A DNA stretch of 64,000 nucleotides from Lachnospiraceae bacterium (GCA_017427775.1 JAFRSD010000013.1:144427-208426), one strand, 5' to 3'; positions 15,902-26,196 are shown, counted from the first letter of the stretch. Made by a program: numbers and translations. Notes: generated by a model from the letters alone, not told the origin.

Positions 15902-17212
15902 ACCGCCGTGCTCAACGATTACGACAAATGCATAAGGATACTCTTCGGAGTCAACGAAACCGGCGAACCAGCTATTGGATTTGCCGGTTTTTTGTTCTAC
16001 GGTACCGGATTTTGCACCGATCGGAACGTTCGGGAAGCGTGATTTGTCATACGAAACCGTCAGGTTATTCTTCATGTAAACGGACAGTTTCGAGGCGGTG
16101 GAAGGAGTCACAAGTTCCTCTGTAAACGTGGCCTTCGGAATCTCAACGGCGCGTCCTTTCGCGTCCGTAACGCTGTGCAGACAGGTCGGAACGGCTGCTT
16201 TTCCGCCGTTTGCGATCGCGCCGTAATAGAGCATCACGGCACACGGGTTTACGAGGTCGTGATATAAGCCGACGCCGCCCCAACCGAGCTGGTTTGCGGA
16301 CACGGAAGCAAGCTCGAAGGAACCTTTGGCGGTGGAAAAGCCGTGAATCTTATAGGATGCGGTGAGCCCTGCCTTATGCACATATTCGGTCATGACGTCG
16401 CCGCCGATCTCAACGGCAAGCTTTGCAAACGTACAGTTGCAGGAAACGGCATATGCGTCGGAAAGCGAAAGCGTTCCGTGCTTCTGCGGACACGTGACGG
16501 TGTTGTCGCCGACTTTTACGGAACCTTCACAGACAAATGTGCGGCTCGTTACGTCCGGAATCTGTTCCAGCGCGGCCTGCAGCGTGAGCGTCTTAAATAC
16601 TGACCCGGGCGTGTAAACGGAGTAGAAGAAGCGGTTTACATAGACGCCGTCATAAGCCTCATTGGTCTCGAGATCCTCGGGAACATTGTCCGGATCATAT
16701 GTCGGAGAGGACACCAGGCACAGAATCTCGCCCGTACGGTAATTGTACACGCCTACGCACCCGGAAGCTCCGTTCAGGGCATTGTACGCGGTTACACAGG
16801 CATCCGCGGAGATACTTAGGGAGACGGTATTGCCCTCGTCGGTGATGCCCGAGGAACCTTTTCCGCTGTTATAGGAAACAAGGTACTCGCGCAGGTTGTT
16901 AAGCGCGCCGGTACCGATCTTATTGTTACGGTCGCCGACAATGTGAAGCGTCGCTTTTCGCACGGCCGGAAGGGCCGAATAGTAACGGGTTCCGTCCTCT
17001 ACTCTTGATAGAACGGTTCCGTAACGGTCGGTTAACGTTCCCGTCAGCAGCTCGCCGGAAGAGGAGTACAGGTTCTTGTTGAAGGGCTGCGTGTACCATT
17101 TGTCCGCCTGATTCACGTAACGAACGAGAAACAATATGATGCCGCAGACAAATGCAAGCAGGATCAGTTTACAGAAGCGGACGCGCTGTTCAATCTTTCT
17201 CATGGCGTTCAC
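15836..17212 (-). CDS. Class B penicillin-binding protein (transpeptidase)
   Basis: This 458-residue membrane-anchored transpeptidase cross-links peptidoglycan. One N-terminal span (about residues 14-33) is followed by a short pedestal and the penicillin-binding domain. The active-site motifs are TPGSVFK (SxxK, serine near 203), SCN (SxN, near 258) and KSGT (near 399). The pedestal is shorter than in FtsI, as in actinobacterial PbpA. It overlaps the upstream FtsW-type gene by 23 bases, so the two form a polymerase/transpeptidase pair. The C-terminus overlaps convergent queH. Confidence 0.92.
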   Translation of the reverse strand: MNAMRKIEQRVRFCKLILLAFVCGIILFLVRYVNQADKWYTQPFNKNLYSSSGELLTGTLTDRYGTVLSRVEDGTRYYSALPAVRKATLHIVGDRNNKIGTGALNNLREYLVSYNSGKGSSGITDEGNTVSLSISADACVTAYNALNGASGCVGVYNYRTGEILCLVSSPTYDPDNVPEDLETNEAYDGVYVNRFFYSVYTPGSVFKTLTLQAALEQIPDVTSRTFVCEGSVKVGDNTVTCPQKHGTLSLSDAYAVSCNCTFAKLAVEIGGDVMTEYVHKAGLTASYKIHGFSTAKGSFELASVSANQLGWGGVGLYHDLVNPCAVMLYYGAIANGGKAAVPTCLHSVTDAKGRAVEIPKATFTEELVTPSTASKLSVYMKNNLTVSYDKSRFPNVPIGAKSGTVEQKTGKSNSWFAGFVDSEEYPYAFVVIVEHGGSGSRVAGEIAAAVLKTLIPVP

Positions 17213-18977
17213 CTCCCGTAATAGATGCCGGATCCGCAGACGGAACGGTCTTCTTAGCCTTGCGGACGCGGTAATAGACGGCGTTCGCGAAGCTTGCGTT
17301 CGGCCGCGTATCGGTCGCCTTCAGAAAGGCAAGAAGCCCCCATGCAAACATCATGGAGGAACCGCCGTTTGAGACGAACGGAAACGTTACGCCGGTCAGC
17401 GGAAGCATATCCACCGAGCCGAATATGTTGAGAGCCGTTTGAAAGATGATCATCGACGTTGCGGAGCACGCCGCGATCGAATAGTAGCTCGAACGGCTCA
17501 TTTCACACGAACGGATGGCAAATGCGGCAAGCGCGATGATGCAGCCGACGATCAGGATGCCGACGATCAACCCCCATTCCTCGCAAACAAGGCCGAATAC
17601 AAGGTCGGTATCGGAAGCGGCCACCTTCTTTAAAAATCCCGCGCCGGGGCCGACGCCCGTCAGCCCGCCGGAAGCGATCGCGGTCATGGTACGAACCTGC
17701 TGATAGCCGCCTGAGGACGGATATTCCCAGGCGTGGCGCCAGGTTGAGAAACGGTTCCAGATATAAGGTTTGGCAAGCAAAACCATGACGCCCCCGGAAA
17801 CCGCGCCGCCCGAAAGCAGCAGGATCGTCGCAAAATCACCGGAACGGAGATACGAGATAACGAGGAACGTGATGAAGAATATCGCGGCGCCCCCGAAGTC
17901 ACTCATCAATCCGAGAAGCATCATCATGGCAAAGGACATAACCATGAAGAGGCTGAGGTTACGCTTACGGAATAAACGGTCCAGCGTTGCCGCGCCGGCA
18001 AATATGTAACAGAGCTTCGCGATTTCCGAAGGCTGGAAACTCGAATTTCCGATTTTGATCCAGTTGGTCGCGCCGTATTTGGCGGCACCGATCAGAAGCG
18101 TCAGCCCGAGAAGGCCGATCCCGGCGGCTGCAGCGAACCAGCGAAGCTTCTTCACGAGACTCAGGTCCTTTAAAAGAATGCCGAGCCCAAGGAAAAGGAC
18201 GATTCCGCAGACAACAGCCATCAGCTGCTTATAGAGAAGCGTATAGTTGCAGGATGTTGTTACGGACAGCGAGATCGTGGTTAAGAAGAACGCGATCAGT
18301 TCCAGTTCGTAGCCGACCAGCTTAAAGAAATGCATTACAATGAAATACACCCACATGACGATCGTAAACATAAGAAATGTCGGGATAATATAACGGGCGG
18401 CGGGTTCCTGCTTTGAGATGACAAGCTGGAAGCAGAGAAGCACCTGCATGATCGTAAGGATCACAACGGGACCCCACGGAGAGACAGGGCGGGCAAGCTT
18501 TCTTGCCGCATCGGTCTCGCGGCGTTCTTCCTCGCTGATCGCCTGAAACGTCAATTCAGTCTTACCGACGAAGATGATGTCGCCGTAGTGCAGCTCCGCT
18601 TCACTGTCAATCTCGTGTCCGTTCAGCATTGTGCCGCATTTGGAGTCCAGGTCGTAGATGTGCCAGCGGTCCTCCTCATCGCGGGAAATCACCGCGTGCA
18701 GACGGTTGACCGATGAATCGCGGATTGTCAGGTCGGCCGAACGGGAACGTCCGAGAATATTCTCCCAGTGCGTCAGCGGCAGATCGTGCGCGTTGCGGCG
18801 GCAAAGCCTTGCAAAGATCTCGGGACGTCTCGGAAGCCGGAATAGCGAAAGAACGGCCGATGTAAGAAATAATACGGAGATTACCATGAACACAATGCGA
18901 ACAATCCCCGTATACATGCCTGTAAAACCGGGATTGGCATCCAAAGTCTGTTTGATCAGGTCGCATAATTCGTTCAT
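17190..18977 (-). CDS. FHA-domain FtsW/RodA-type glycan polymerase (fusion)
   Basis: The 595-residue protein begins with a membrane segment (about residues 22-46). An FHA phosphopeptide-binding domain follows at about 66-139, with ILGRSRSADLTI, SSVNRLHAVIS and GTMLNGHEI carrying the expected Gly-Arg, Ser, His and Asn. The rest is a SEDS-family core of about ten spans with GNSSFQPSEIAKL and FVSNGGSSMMFAWG, which polymerises lipid II into glycan strands. Ordinary FtsW and RodA lack FHA domains. The fusion predicts control by Ser/Thr phosphorylation, as separate FHA proteins do in the actinobacterial rodA-pbpA-pknB locus. No kinase gene is in the window. Confidence 0.9.
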   Translation of the reverse strand: MNELCDLIKQTLDANPGFTGMYTGIVRIVFMVISVLFLTSAVLSLFRLPRRPEIFARLCRRNAHDLPLTHWENILGRSRSADLTIRDSSVNRLHAVISRDEEDRWHIYDLDSKCGTMLNGHEIDSEAELHYGDIIFVGKTELTFQAISEEERRETDAARKLARPVSPWGPVVILTIMQVLLCFQLVISKQEPAARYIIPTFLMFTIVMWVYFIVMHFFKLVGYELELIAFFLTTISLSVTTSCNYTLLYKQLMAVVCGIVLFLGLGILLKDLSLVKKLRWFAAAAGIGLLGLTLLIGAAKYGATNWIKIGNSSFQPSEIAKLCYIFAGAATLDRLFRKRNLSLFMVMSFAMMMLLGLMSDFGGAAIFFITFLVISYLRSGDFATILLLSGGAVSGGVMVLLAKPYIWNRFSTWRHAWEYPSSGGYQQVRTMTAIASGGLTGVGPGAGFLKKVAASDTDLVFGLVCEEWGLIVGILIVGCIIALAAFAIRSCEMSRSSYYSIAACSATSMIIFQTALNIFGSVDMLPLTGVTFPFVSNGGSSMMFAWGLLAFLKATDTRPNASFANAVYYRVRKAKKTVPSADPASITGGERHEKD

Positions 18978-19019
18978 GTCTCGCCCCGCAGATGACTTTA
19001 AGAAAGGTTACAACATAAA

Positions 19020-19030
19020 ATTATATCACA
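19020..19030 (-). promoter_or_regulatory. Extended -10 promoter for the ftsW-PBP operon
   Basis: On the minus strand TATAAT (19025 down to 19020) is preceded by TGA, giving an extended -10 element about 45 bases before the FtsW start. No clear -35 is visible. Confidence 0.5.
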
Positions 19031-19186
19031 TTTTCCGCCTAATCGTACCAGGAAAAAAAGGAAATTCCGTTTTCCCGTTGAATAAAGAAAATAGCGGGAT
19101 CGGTAAGAGGACGGTTCCGTGCATGGGGCGGAGCCGGTAAATAGCATGGTTCCGCGGAGTTTCACGGAAAGGGGAACGGGGAACTT

Positions 19187-20197
19187 ATGGAAAATATTCG
19201 GATCATGTTGGAACGAAGAGAGCACGAAATGTTGAGCGAATACGCCACATTTTCCGACTGCTCGAAGGGTCGTGAACGGGATGAGCCGCAGTGCGATATC
19301 CGGCCGGTTTTTCAAAGAGACCGCGACCGGATCATTCATTCTAAGGCATTCCGCAGACTGAAGGATAAGACGCAGGTGTTCTTAACGCCGAACGGCGACC
19401 ATTACCGGACGCGTATGACGCATACACTGGAGGTTTCCCAGATCGCGCGTTCCATCGCGAAGGCGCTTCGGCTGAATGAGGATTTGACGGAAGCGATCGC
19501 GCTTGGCCACGACCTCGGGCATACGCCGTTCGGACATGCCGGTGAGCGGGCTCTGGCGCGCGTATGCGAGGGCGGTTTCCGCCATAACGAACAGAGCGTT
19601 CGTGTCGTATGTCTTCTCGAAAAGAACGGGATGGGACTGAACCTCACAAAGGAAGTAATCGACGGCATCCGCAATCATCAGATGAGCGGCCATCCGTCTA
19701 CTCTGGAGGGCAACGTGGTCCGGTTCTCCGATAAGATTGCCTATTACAATCATGATATCGACGATGCCGTGCGCGGGCAGATCATCCGCGAAGAGGATAT
19801 TCCGTCCGACCTGACCGACTATCTCGGCCATACCTTGAAGGAACGGCTGAACACGATGGTTCATGACATTGTTATCGAGAGCTATGATAAAGGCGAGATC
19901 CGCATGTCCGCGGAGATGGAACGGGCAATGCAGGACCTTCGTACCTATATGTTTGAGCAGGTGTACACCAATCCGGCCGCCAAAGGAGAGGAATACAAGG
20001 CGGAGGGCATGGTGGAATACCTTTTCGACTTCTACAAGAGGAAGCCCGATCAGCTGACGGACGAATATCAGAAACTGCTGGCAAAGGGCGAGCCGCTTTC
20101 CGCGGTTGTGGCGGATTATGTTGCGGGTATGACGGACAAATTTGCCGTCTCCAAATACATGGATCTCGTGATCCCGAAAGCATGGGGTGTGTATTAA
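19187..20197 (+). CDS. dgt: dGTP triphosphohydrolase-like HD protein
   Basis: The 336-residue HD-domain enzyme is predicted to cleave dNTPs to the nucleoside and triphosphate. The HD metal site is in TRMTHTLEVSQIA near residue 70 and GHDLGHTPFGHAGE near 107; SKAFRRLKDKTQVF upstream is also typical. It is of the shorter bacterial type rather than the long E. coli Dgt. The stop codon is directly followed by the ATG of dnaG, and dgt-dnaG-rpoD is a common clostridial order. Confidence 0.9.
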   Translation: MENIRIMLERREHEMLSEYATFSDCSKGRERDEPQCDIRPVFQRDRDRIIHSKAFRRLKDKTQVFLTPNGDHYRTRMTHTLEVSQIARSIAKALRLNEDLTEAIALGHDLGHTPFGHAGERALARVCEGGFRHNEQSVRVVCLLEKNGMGLNLTKEVIDGIRNHQMSGHPSTLEGNVVRFSDKIAYYNHDIDDAVRGQIIREEDIPSDLTDYLGHTLKERLNTMVHDIVIESYDKGEIRMSAEMERAMQDLRTYMFEQVYTNPAAKGEEYKAEGMVEYLFDFYKRKPDQLTDEYQKLLAKGEPLSAVVADYVAGMTDKFAVSKYMDLVIPKAWGVY

Positions 20198-21979
20198 ATG
20201 TATTATGACGAAAAACTGATTGACGAGATACGGAGCCGTAACGAGATCGTCGGTCTGATCGGCAGCTACGTATCGCTGAAGCGGGCGGGAAGCAACTATC
20301 AGGGGCTTTGTCCGTTCCACAGCGAGAAGACGCCTTCGTTCAGCGTGAATCCGGCGAGGCAGACGTACAAATGCTTCGGCTGCGGCAAAGGAGGCAACGT
20401 CTTCACGTTCCTGATGGAATATGAGAACATCACATTTCCCGAAGCCGTTGAGAATCTCGCGGGGCGCGTCGGCATAACCCTTCCGAAGTACAATATGACC
20501 GAGGAAGCAAAGCAGGCGGCGGCCCACAGAGAGCGGATGCTTGAACTGTATAAGAAGGCCGCGACCTATTACTACCGGATGTTTTATTCGGAAAAGGGAA
20601 GGTTCGCGAAGGAATACATCGAAAAGCGCGGACTGAGTCCCGAAACGATGAAGAACTTCGGCATCGGCTACAGCGACGGCTCCCTATACAAGTATTTGAA
20701 AGAAGAGGGCTATCAGGACGAATTCCTCAATAAATCGGGGCTGTTCACCTATGACGAACGACGCGGCGTAAACGACAAGTTCTTTAACCGTGTCATGTTC
20801 CCGATCTTCGACCGGAACGGAAAGGTGATCGCGTTCGGCGGACGTGTTATGGGTGACGCCCTGCCGAAGTACTTAAATTCGCCCGAGACGGACATTTTCG
20901 ATAAAGGACGTAATCTTTACGGACTGCACCTCGCAAGAAAGACGAGACAGCCTTATATGCTTCTCTGCGAGGGTTATATGGACACGATAGCATTGCATCA
21001 GGCCGGTTTTGACAACGCGGTCGCGTCCCTCGGCACATCGCTCACCGGAATGCAGGCGAAACTGCTTTCGCGGTACACGAAGGACGTCGTGATCACCTAT
21101 GACAGTGACGGAGCCGGACAGGCGGCAGCCAACCGGGCAATCCCGATCCTCGCGGAGGCGGGGATCAGGGCAAAGGTGCTCAATATGTCGCCTTATAAAG
21201 ATCCGGACGAGTTCATCAAGGCGCTTGGGAAGGAAGCTTACGAGGAGCGGATCAAAAACGCCAGCACCAGCTTCGTTTTCGAGGTAAAGGTGATGGAGGC
21301 ACGGCATGATCTGAACAATCCGCAGGATAAGACGGCGTTTCAGACCGAAGTCGCGGAACGTATCCTCGGGTTCAGCGAGGATATCGAACGGACCAATTAC
21401 ATCGATGCCTTCTGCAGGGACTACGGCTATGACCGGAAGGAATTCCGAAGCCTCGTGAATAAACTCGGGGCGCAGAACGAATTCCGTTCGGCAGCACCGA
21501 AGGTCAATCCGGTCATCGAAGACCGGTCCGAACAGAAAGCGGCAGGACCCGATTCCGCAGTCCGCAAGTCGCAGCGCATTATCCTTACAAGGTGCATCGA
21601 TGAACCGCAGATGACAGCTGAGATCCGGAAGTACCTCGGACCGGAGGATTTCGAGGAGGGAACGTACCGGACCGTGGCGGAACTCGTATTTTCCCAGTTC
21701 GAAAAGGACGGGAAGATCGATCCGTCGGCGATCATCAGCCGGTTTGATGAACGAAACGACCAGACGTTGGCGGCGGAAATCTGCGAGACCGGAGCGGCAA
21801 TGCGGGAAGGTTCTGCGGAGGAACGCAGGAAAGAGCTTGCTGACAGCGTATACCGGCTTGCAAAGGACAGTCTCGAACGGAAGCAGGCCGCAGCAGTAGC
21901 GGAACAGAACACGACGGTGCTCCAGGAACTGATCCGTAAGAAGAAGGAACTGGAACAGATCAAGAAGAAGCTAATATAA
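20198..21979 (+). CDS. dnaG: DNA primase
   Basis: Primase lays RNA primers at the replication fork. The 593-residue protein has the CHC2 zinc finger (CPFHSEKTPSFSV then YKCFGCGKGGN, about residues 37-66) and the TOPRIM core with LLCEGYMDTI near 251 and ITYDSDGAGQ near 303. A C-terminal DnaB-interacting region of helical character follows. There is no gap after dgt; a weak GGGGTG in the dgt end may serve as ribosome site, implying coupled translation. rpoD follows after 21 bases, the classic macromolecular-synthesis arrangement. Confidence 0.97.
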   Translation: MYYDEKLIDEIRSRNEIVGLIGSYVSLKRAGSNYQGLCPFHSEKTPSFSVNPARQTYKCFGCGKGGNVFTFLMEYENITFPEAVENLAGRVGITLPKYNMTEEAKQAAAHRERMLELYKKAATYYYRMFYSEKGRFAKEYIEKRGLSPETMKNFGIGYSDGSLYKYLKEEGYQDEFLNKSGLFTYDERRGVNDKFFNRVMFPIFDRNGKVIAFGGRVMGDALPKYLNSPETDIFDKGRNLYGLHLARKTRQPYMLLCEGYMDTIALHQAGFDNAVASLGTSLTGMQAKLLSRYTKDVVITYDSDGAGQAAANRAIPILAEAGIRAKVLNMSPYKDPDEFIKALGKEAYEERIKNASTSFVFEVKVMEARHDLNNPQDKTAFQTEVAERILGFSEDIERTNYIDAFCRDYGYDRKEFRSLVNKLGAQNEFRSAAPKVNPVIEDRSEQKAAGPDSAVRKSQRIILTRCIDEPQMTAEIRKYLGPEDFEEGTYRTVAELVFSQFEKDGKIDPSAIISRFDERNDQTLAAEICETGAAMREGSAEERRKELADSVYRLAKDSLERKQAAAVAEQNTTVLQELIRKKKELEQIKKKLI

Positions 21980-22000
21980 TGGGAAAGAAAGGGATTACTT

Positions 22001-23302
22001 ATGGCAACGAGAAAGAAGAAAGAGCAGGTACCGGAGGAAGTAATGGCGCAGGAGACCGAAGCAGTCCGCGAGGAAGAGAAGAAGGAAGGCGGCATGTCCG
22101 CTGACCTTGTGGAAACCGCGCTTGAAGACGAGGCAGCCGACATCGAACCCCTTGAGAAGAAGGATGAGGAGATGATGCGCTTCCAGGAGAAGTTGAAAGA
22201 GCTGTCCGCATTTGCCCGTAAGAAGAAAAATGTGCTCGAGTATCAGGAAATCGTCGATTTCTTCAAGGATATCGAGCTCCAGCCCGGCAGCATGAACCGG
22301 ATCTACGACTATCTCGAGTCGAACGGCGTGGATATCCTCCGCGAAGAGACGATGGCCGAGATTGACGACATCCCGATGCTTGACGACGATGCCGATCTTG
22401 CCGGCGAGGACCTTGAGACGCTTGAAAATCTCGGTAATCTCGACGATCTTGACCTGACCGTTCCGGAAGGCGTCAGCATTGAAGATCCCGTCCGCATGTA
22501 TTTGAAGGAGATCGGCCGCGTGCCGCTTCTTACCGCGGAAGAGGAGAAGGAGCTTTCGAAGCGCATGGAGGACGGCGACGAGGCAGCCAAGAAGCGTCTT
22601 TCCGAAGCAAACCTCCGTCTTGTTGTAAGCATCGCAAAGCGTTATGTGGGGCGCGGCATGCAGTTCCTTGACCTGATCCAGGAAGGTAACCTCGGTCTCA
22701 TTAAGGCCGTGGAAAAATACGACTACAAGAAGGGATTCAAGTTCTCCACCTATGCGACATGGTGGATCCGCCAGGCCATCACGCGTGCGATCGCGGACCA
22801 GGCGCGTACCATCCGTATCCCGGTTCATATGGTTGAAACGATCAACCGTCTGATCCGCGTACAACGCCAGCTTCTTCAGGATTACGGCCGTGAGCCGAGC
22901 CCGGAGGAGATCGCGAAGGAAATGAAGATTCCGGTGGACCGCGTACTGGAGATTCAGAAGATCTCGCAGGAACCTGTATCCTTGGAGACCCCGATCGGCG
23001 AGGAAGAGGACAGCCATCTCGGCGATTTTCTTCCCGACGATCATCTGCCGATGCCTGCCGACGCGGCATCCTATTCGATGCTCCGCGACCAACTGTATGA
23101 AGTGCTCGAGACGCTTTCCGACCGCGAGCAGAAGGTTATCCGTCTGCGTTTCGGCCTGGACGACGGACGTCAGCGCACCCTCGAGGAAGTCGGCAAGGAA
23201 TTTGAAGTAACCCGTGAGCGTATCCGTCAGATCGAAGCGAAGGCACTCCGCAAACTGCGCCATCCTTCGAGAAGCCGCAAGCTTCGGGATTATCTGGAGT
23301 AA
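22001..23302 (+). CDS. rpoD: Primary sigma factor RpoD (sigma-A)
   Basis: The 433-residue vegetative sigma factor directs most transcription. An acidic N-terminal region 1.1 of about 150 residues is followed by region 1.2 ([16 protein letters not shown]), region 2 ([16 protein letters not shown] and [18 protein letters not shown]), region 3, and the region 4 helix-turn-helix ([20 protein letters not shown]). The promoters found across the window (TTGaca-17-TAtaaT, often with TGn) fit such a factor. It ends three bases before trmK. Confidence 0.98.
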   Translation: MATRKKKEQVPEEVMAQETEAVREEEKKEGGMSADLVETALEDEAADIEPLEKKDEEMMRFQEKLKELSAFARKKKNVLEYQEIVDFFKDIELQPGSMNRIYDYLESNGVDILREETMAEIDDIPMLDDDADLAGEDLETLENLGNLDDLDLTVPEGVSIEDPVRMYLKEIGRVPLLTAEEEKELSKRMEDGDEAAKKRLSEANLRLVVSIAKRYVGRGMQFLDLIQEGNLGLIKAVEKYDYKKGFKFSTYATWWIRQAITRAIADQARTIRIPVHMVETINRLIRVQRQLLQDYGREPSPEEIAKEMKIPVDRVLEIQKISQEPVSLETPIGEEEDSHLGDFLPDDHLPMPADAASYSMLRDQLYEVLETLSDREQKVIRLRFGLDDGRQRTLEEVGKEFEVTRERIRQIEAKALRKLRHPSRSRKLRDYLE

Positions 23303-23305
23303 TAT

Positions 23306-23992
23306 ATGAGATTATCCGAACGTATGCATATGGTTGCGGATATGGTATCAAAGGGCGAAGTGCTCGCCGATATCGGCTGCGACCACGGATATCTTTCCGT
23401 CTGGCTTGTCCGTACGGAAACTGTCAAGCGTGCGATCGCAATGGACGTCCGCAAAGGTCCGCTTGAGCGGGCAAAGGCCAGCATCCGGTTCTTTCACCAG
23501 CAGGAGCGTATCGAAACGAGGCTTTCGGACGGCATGGACGAGCTGAAGCCCGGCGAAGCCGACCGGATCGTGATCGCCGGCATGGGCGGGATCCTGATGA
23601 GCGATATCCTTTGCCGCGGTGCAGAGTGCGTGAAGAAAGCGGAACAGCTCGTTCTGCAGCCGCAGTCCGACATCGATCTTGTGCGGAAAGAGATTCACCG
23701 GCTCGGTTTTCGGATCGAGGACGAGCGCGCGTGCTTTGAAGACGGCAAATACTATATCGCATTTGCCTGCGGGAAGGGAACGGAGGAGGAGCCGTACACC
23801 GAGGCGGAATACCGCTACGGAAGGCTTCTTACAGGGCGGAAGGATGAAATCTGGATGAAGTTCCTCACGGAGGAGCGTTCGAAGAAGGAGCGCATGCTCA
23901 GGGGACTTGCCGGAACCGATCCGGAAAGCACCGGAAAGAGAGCGGCCGAGCTGACCGCCGAAATCGCGGAGCTTACGGGAATCTTAAACTGA
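23306..23992 (+). CDS. trmK: tRNA (adenine-22-N1)-methyltransferase TrmK
   Basis: TrmK methylates A22 of tRNAs carrying A or G at the right context. The 228-residue Rossmann protein has the SAM-binding motif VLADIGCDHGYLSVWLV near residue 20 and VIAGMGGILM near 90. Position just after rpoD matches Bacillus, where trmK (yqfN) is close to sigA. GGAG lies six bases before the ATG. The Nif3-like gene that often follows trmK is absent. Confidence 0.9.
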   Translation: MRLSERMHMVADMVSKGEVLADIGCDHGYLSVWLVRTETVKRAIAMDVRKGPLERAKASIRFFHQQERIETRLSDGMDELKPGEADRIVIAGMGGILMSDILCRGAECVKKAEQLVLQPQSDIDLVRKEIHRLGFRIEDERACFEDGKYYIAFACGKGTEEEPYTEAEYRYGRLLTGRKDEIWMKFLTEERSKKERMLRGLAGTDPESTGKRAAELTAEIAELTGILN

Positions 23993-24008
23993 AAAGAGAG
24001 GTATTATT

Positions 24009-25667
24009 ATGGCAGACATTCAAGTAACCGTGAACGGGATAACGAAAGAATTTCCGGAGGGAGTGTCTCTTTCAAGCGTATACAGGGACATGGATTGTCC
24101 GGGACCGGAGCCGATCCTTGCGATGGTGAACGGCTCTTTGAAGGAACTGTTTAAGAAACTCTATTCGGACTGTGAGGTGAAATTCCTTGATGTGAGTACT
24201 TCGCCCGGATATAAGACCTATGAGCGCGGGCTGACATTTCTGATGCTCGCGGCCTTGTACCGCCTGTACGGACAGGACGAGTGTAACAATCTGCGCGTGG
24301 AGCACAGCATCGGGCAGGGCATTTATTGCGAGATCGTGGGACGCAACCGGATTTCCTACGAATTCCTCGAGACCCTCCGTAAGGAGATGCTCGACATCTG
24401 TAAGGAAGACCGCATGATCGAGAAGAAGTCCATGAACACGGGCAACGCGATCAAACTGTTCGAAAAGGCCGGCATGGAGGATAAGGTAAAGCTGCTTTCG
24501 TACCGTCTTGATTCGAAGACCAACGTTTATATGCTTTCGGGCTATACGGATTATTTCTACGGCTTCATGCCGCCGTCAACGGCTTGCCTGAATGTTTTCG
24601 ACCTCGTTCCCTATAACGAAGGTTTTCTTCTGATGCTTCCGGATCCCGCGGACCCGACGGTTCCCGCACAGAAGTCCGACCGCCCGAAGCTTTACAATAC
24701 GCTTCAGGAAGCAAACAAATGGGGCAAATCCCTCGAGGTTGACACGATCGGCGATCTTAATACGCTGATCGCGGAAGGCCGCACCGAGGAACTGATCCTC
24801 GTGCAGGAAGCCCTGATGGAGCAGAAGATTGCCGACATGGCCAAGCAGATCAAGGAAGCCGGCACGAAGAAGTTCGTCATGATCGCCGGACCTTCGTCCT
24901 CGGGTAAGACTTCGTTCTCTTACCGGCTTTCCATCCAGCTGAAGGCACTCGGCTTAAAGCCGCATCCGATCGGACTCGACAACTATTACTGCAACCGTGA
25001 GTTCTGCCCGAAGAACCCCGACGGTTCCTACAATTTCGAATGCCTTGAGGCACTTGACGTAGAGCTTTTCAATAAGCAGATGCTGCAGCTTCTGAACGGC
25101 GAGCGTGTGGAACTCCCGACCTTTAACTTTAAGACCGGCAAGCAGGAATTCCGCGGCAAGTTCATGCAGCTCGGACCTGACGACATCCTTGTTATCGAGG
25201 GCATTCACGGCTTAAATGACAAGCTTTCGTATTCGCTTCCGAAGGAAAGCAAATACAAGATCTATATCAGCGCCCTGACCGAGCTGAACGTAGACCGCCA
25301 CAACCGGATTCCGACGACCGACGGCCGTCTGCTTCGAAGAATCGTTCGCGACGCGCGTACCCGCGGTACCGAGGCAAAGGATACGATCGCGATGTGGGGC
25401 TCGGTACGTAACGGCGAGGAGAATTACATCTTCCCGTTCCAGGAAGAGGCGGATTACATGTTCAACTCGGCATCCATCTACGAATTTGCCGTATTGAAGC
25501 TGTATTCGGAGCCTTTGCTGTTCGGTATTCCGAAGGACTGTCCGGAGTATCTTGAGGCAAAGCGTCTGCTTAAATTCTTCAGCTATTTCTTAAACATTCC
25601 GGACGACGCGATCCCGAGAAACAGCATCTCGAGAGAATTTGTCGGCGGAAGCTGTTTCGACGTTTAA
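24009..25667 (+). CDS. TGS-domain nucleoside (uridine) kinase
   Basis: The 552-residue protein begins with a TGS domain (about residues 3-60). A region like the second additional domain of threonyl-tRNA synthetase (to about 200) follows, and then a uridine-kinase-type P-loop domain with IAGPSSSGKTSFS near residue 294. VIEGIHGLND near 397 corresponds to the kinase Walker B segment. This three-part fusion is widespread in clostridia and usually labelled nucleoside kinase; the role of the synthetase-like half is not known. It follows trmK by 16 bases. A hairpin (CCGTCCG with CGGACGG) lies just after the stop but lacks a T tract. Confidence 0.85.
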   Translation: MADIQVTVNGITKEFPEGVSLSSVYRDMDCPGPEPILAMVNGSLKELFKKLYSDCEVKFLDVSTSPGYKTYERGLTFLMLAALYRLYGQDECNNLRVEHSIGQGIYCEIVGRNRISYEFLETLRKEMLDICKEDRMIEKKSMNTGNAIKLFEKAGMEDKVKLLSYRLDSKTNVYMLSGYTDYFYGFMPPSTACLNVFDLVPYNEGFLLMLPDPADPTVPAQKSDRPKLYNTLQEANKWGKSLEVDTIGDLNTLIAEGRTEELILVQEALMEQKIADMAKQIKEAGTKKFVMIAGPSSSGKTSFSYRLSIQLKALGLKPHPIGLDNYYCNREFCPKNPDGSYNFECLEALDVELFNKQMLQLLNGERVELPTFNFKTGKQEFRGKFMQLGPDDILVIEGIHGLNDKLSYSLPKESKYKIYISALTELNVDRHNRIPTTDGRLLRRIVRDARTRGTEAKDTIAMWGSVRNGEENYIFPFQEEADYMFNSASIYEFAVLKLYSEPLLFGIPKDCPEYLEAKRLLKFFSYFLNIPDDAIPRNSISREFVGGSCFDV

Positions 25668-25731
25668 AAACCGGCCGTCCGCAAACGGACGGGAATTGGT
25701 TGGATTTTCCTTGGAAAGGGCATGGTTTTTC

Positions 25732-25760
25732 TTGCCTTTCCTTACGGAAAATGGTATTAT
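25732..25760 (+). promoter_or_regulatory. Promoter of RNase P RNA
   Basis: TTGCCT (25732-25737) and TATTAT (25755-25760) are separated by 17 bases, ending seven bases before the RNA. Confidence 0.8.
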
Positions 25761-25767
25761 CGACAAT

Positions 25768-26124
25768 CGAGTGATGCGGATGATCGCGCCGGTTTCACCG
25801 GTGAGGAAAGTCCGGGCTGCACAGGGCAGGGTGCCGGATAACGTCCGGTGGAGGCGACTCCAAGGAAAGTGCAACAGAAAAGAAACCGCCGTCTTCAGAC
25901 GGTAAGGGTGAAATGGCAGTGTAAGAGACTACCGCTTCTCTGGTAACAGAGGAGGCAGTGTAAACCCCACTCGCAGCAAGACCGAACAGGGAACGATACG
26001 GCTGCCCGTCGTGTTCCCGGGTGGGTTGCGTTCCGCTTCCGAGAGGCTGCGGAGGAGCTGCATGGCGACATGCAGTCAAGACAGATGATCATCTTCTACA
26101 GAACCCGGCTTACAGCATCACTCG
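25768..26124 (+). ncRNA. rnpB: RNase P RNA, bacterial type A
   Basis: This is the catalytic RNA that removes 5' leaders from tRNA precursors. The ends pair as stem P1 (CGAGTGATG with CATCACTCG). Conserved core segments are present: GAGGAAAGTCCGGGCT near 25800, CAACAGAAA near 25872, and AGACCG-like and ACAGAACCCGGCTTA sequence near the 3' end. The 357-base length is in the type A range. A strong promoter is directly upstream; a clear terminator is not seen, only a weak CGGGCG/CGCCCG hairpin around 26140-26167. Confidence 0.95.
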
Positions 26125-26196
26125 ATCTTTGCGAACTTACCGGGCGGATCTGCACGGTCACGCCCGTTTGAATGATTTTGGGGTTGGTGGGATAAA

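Noticed and set aside
21995..23263. 422-codon open frame opposite rpoD
   Set aside because: rpoD is unmistakable; long antisense frames are common here because of codon bias.
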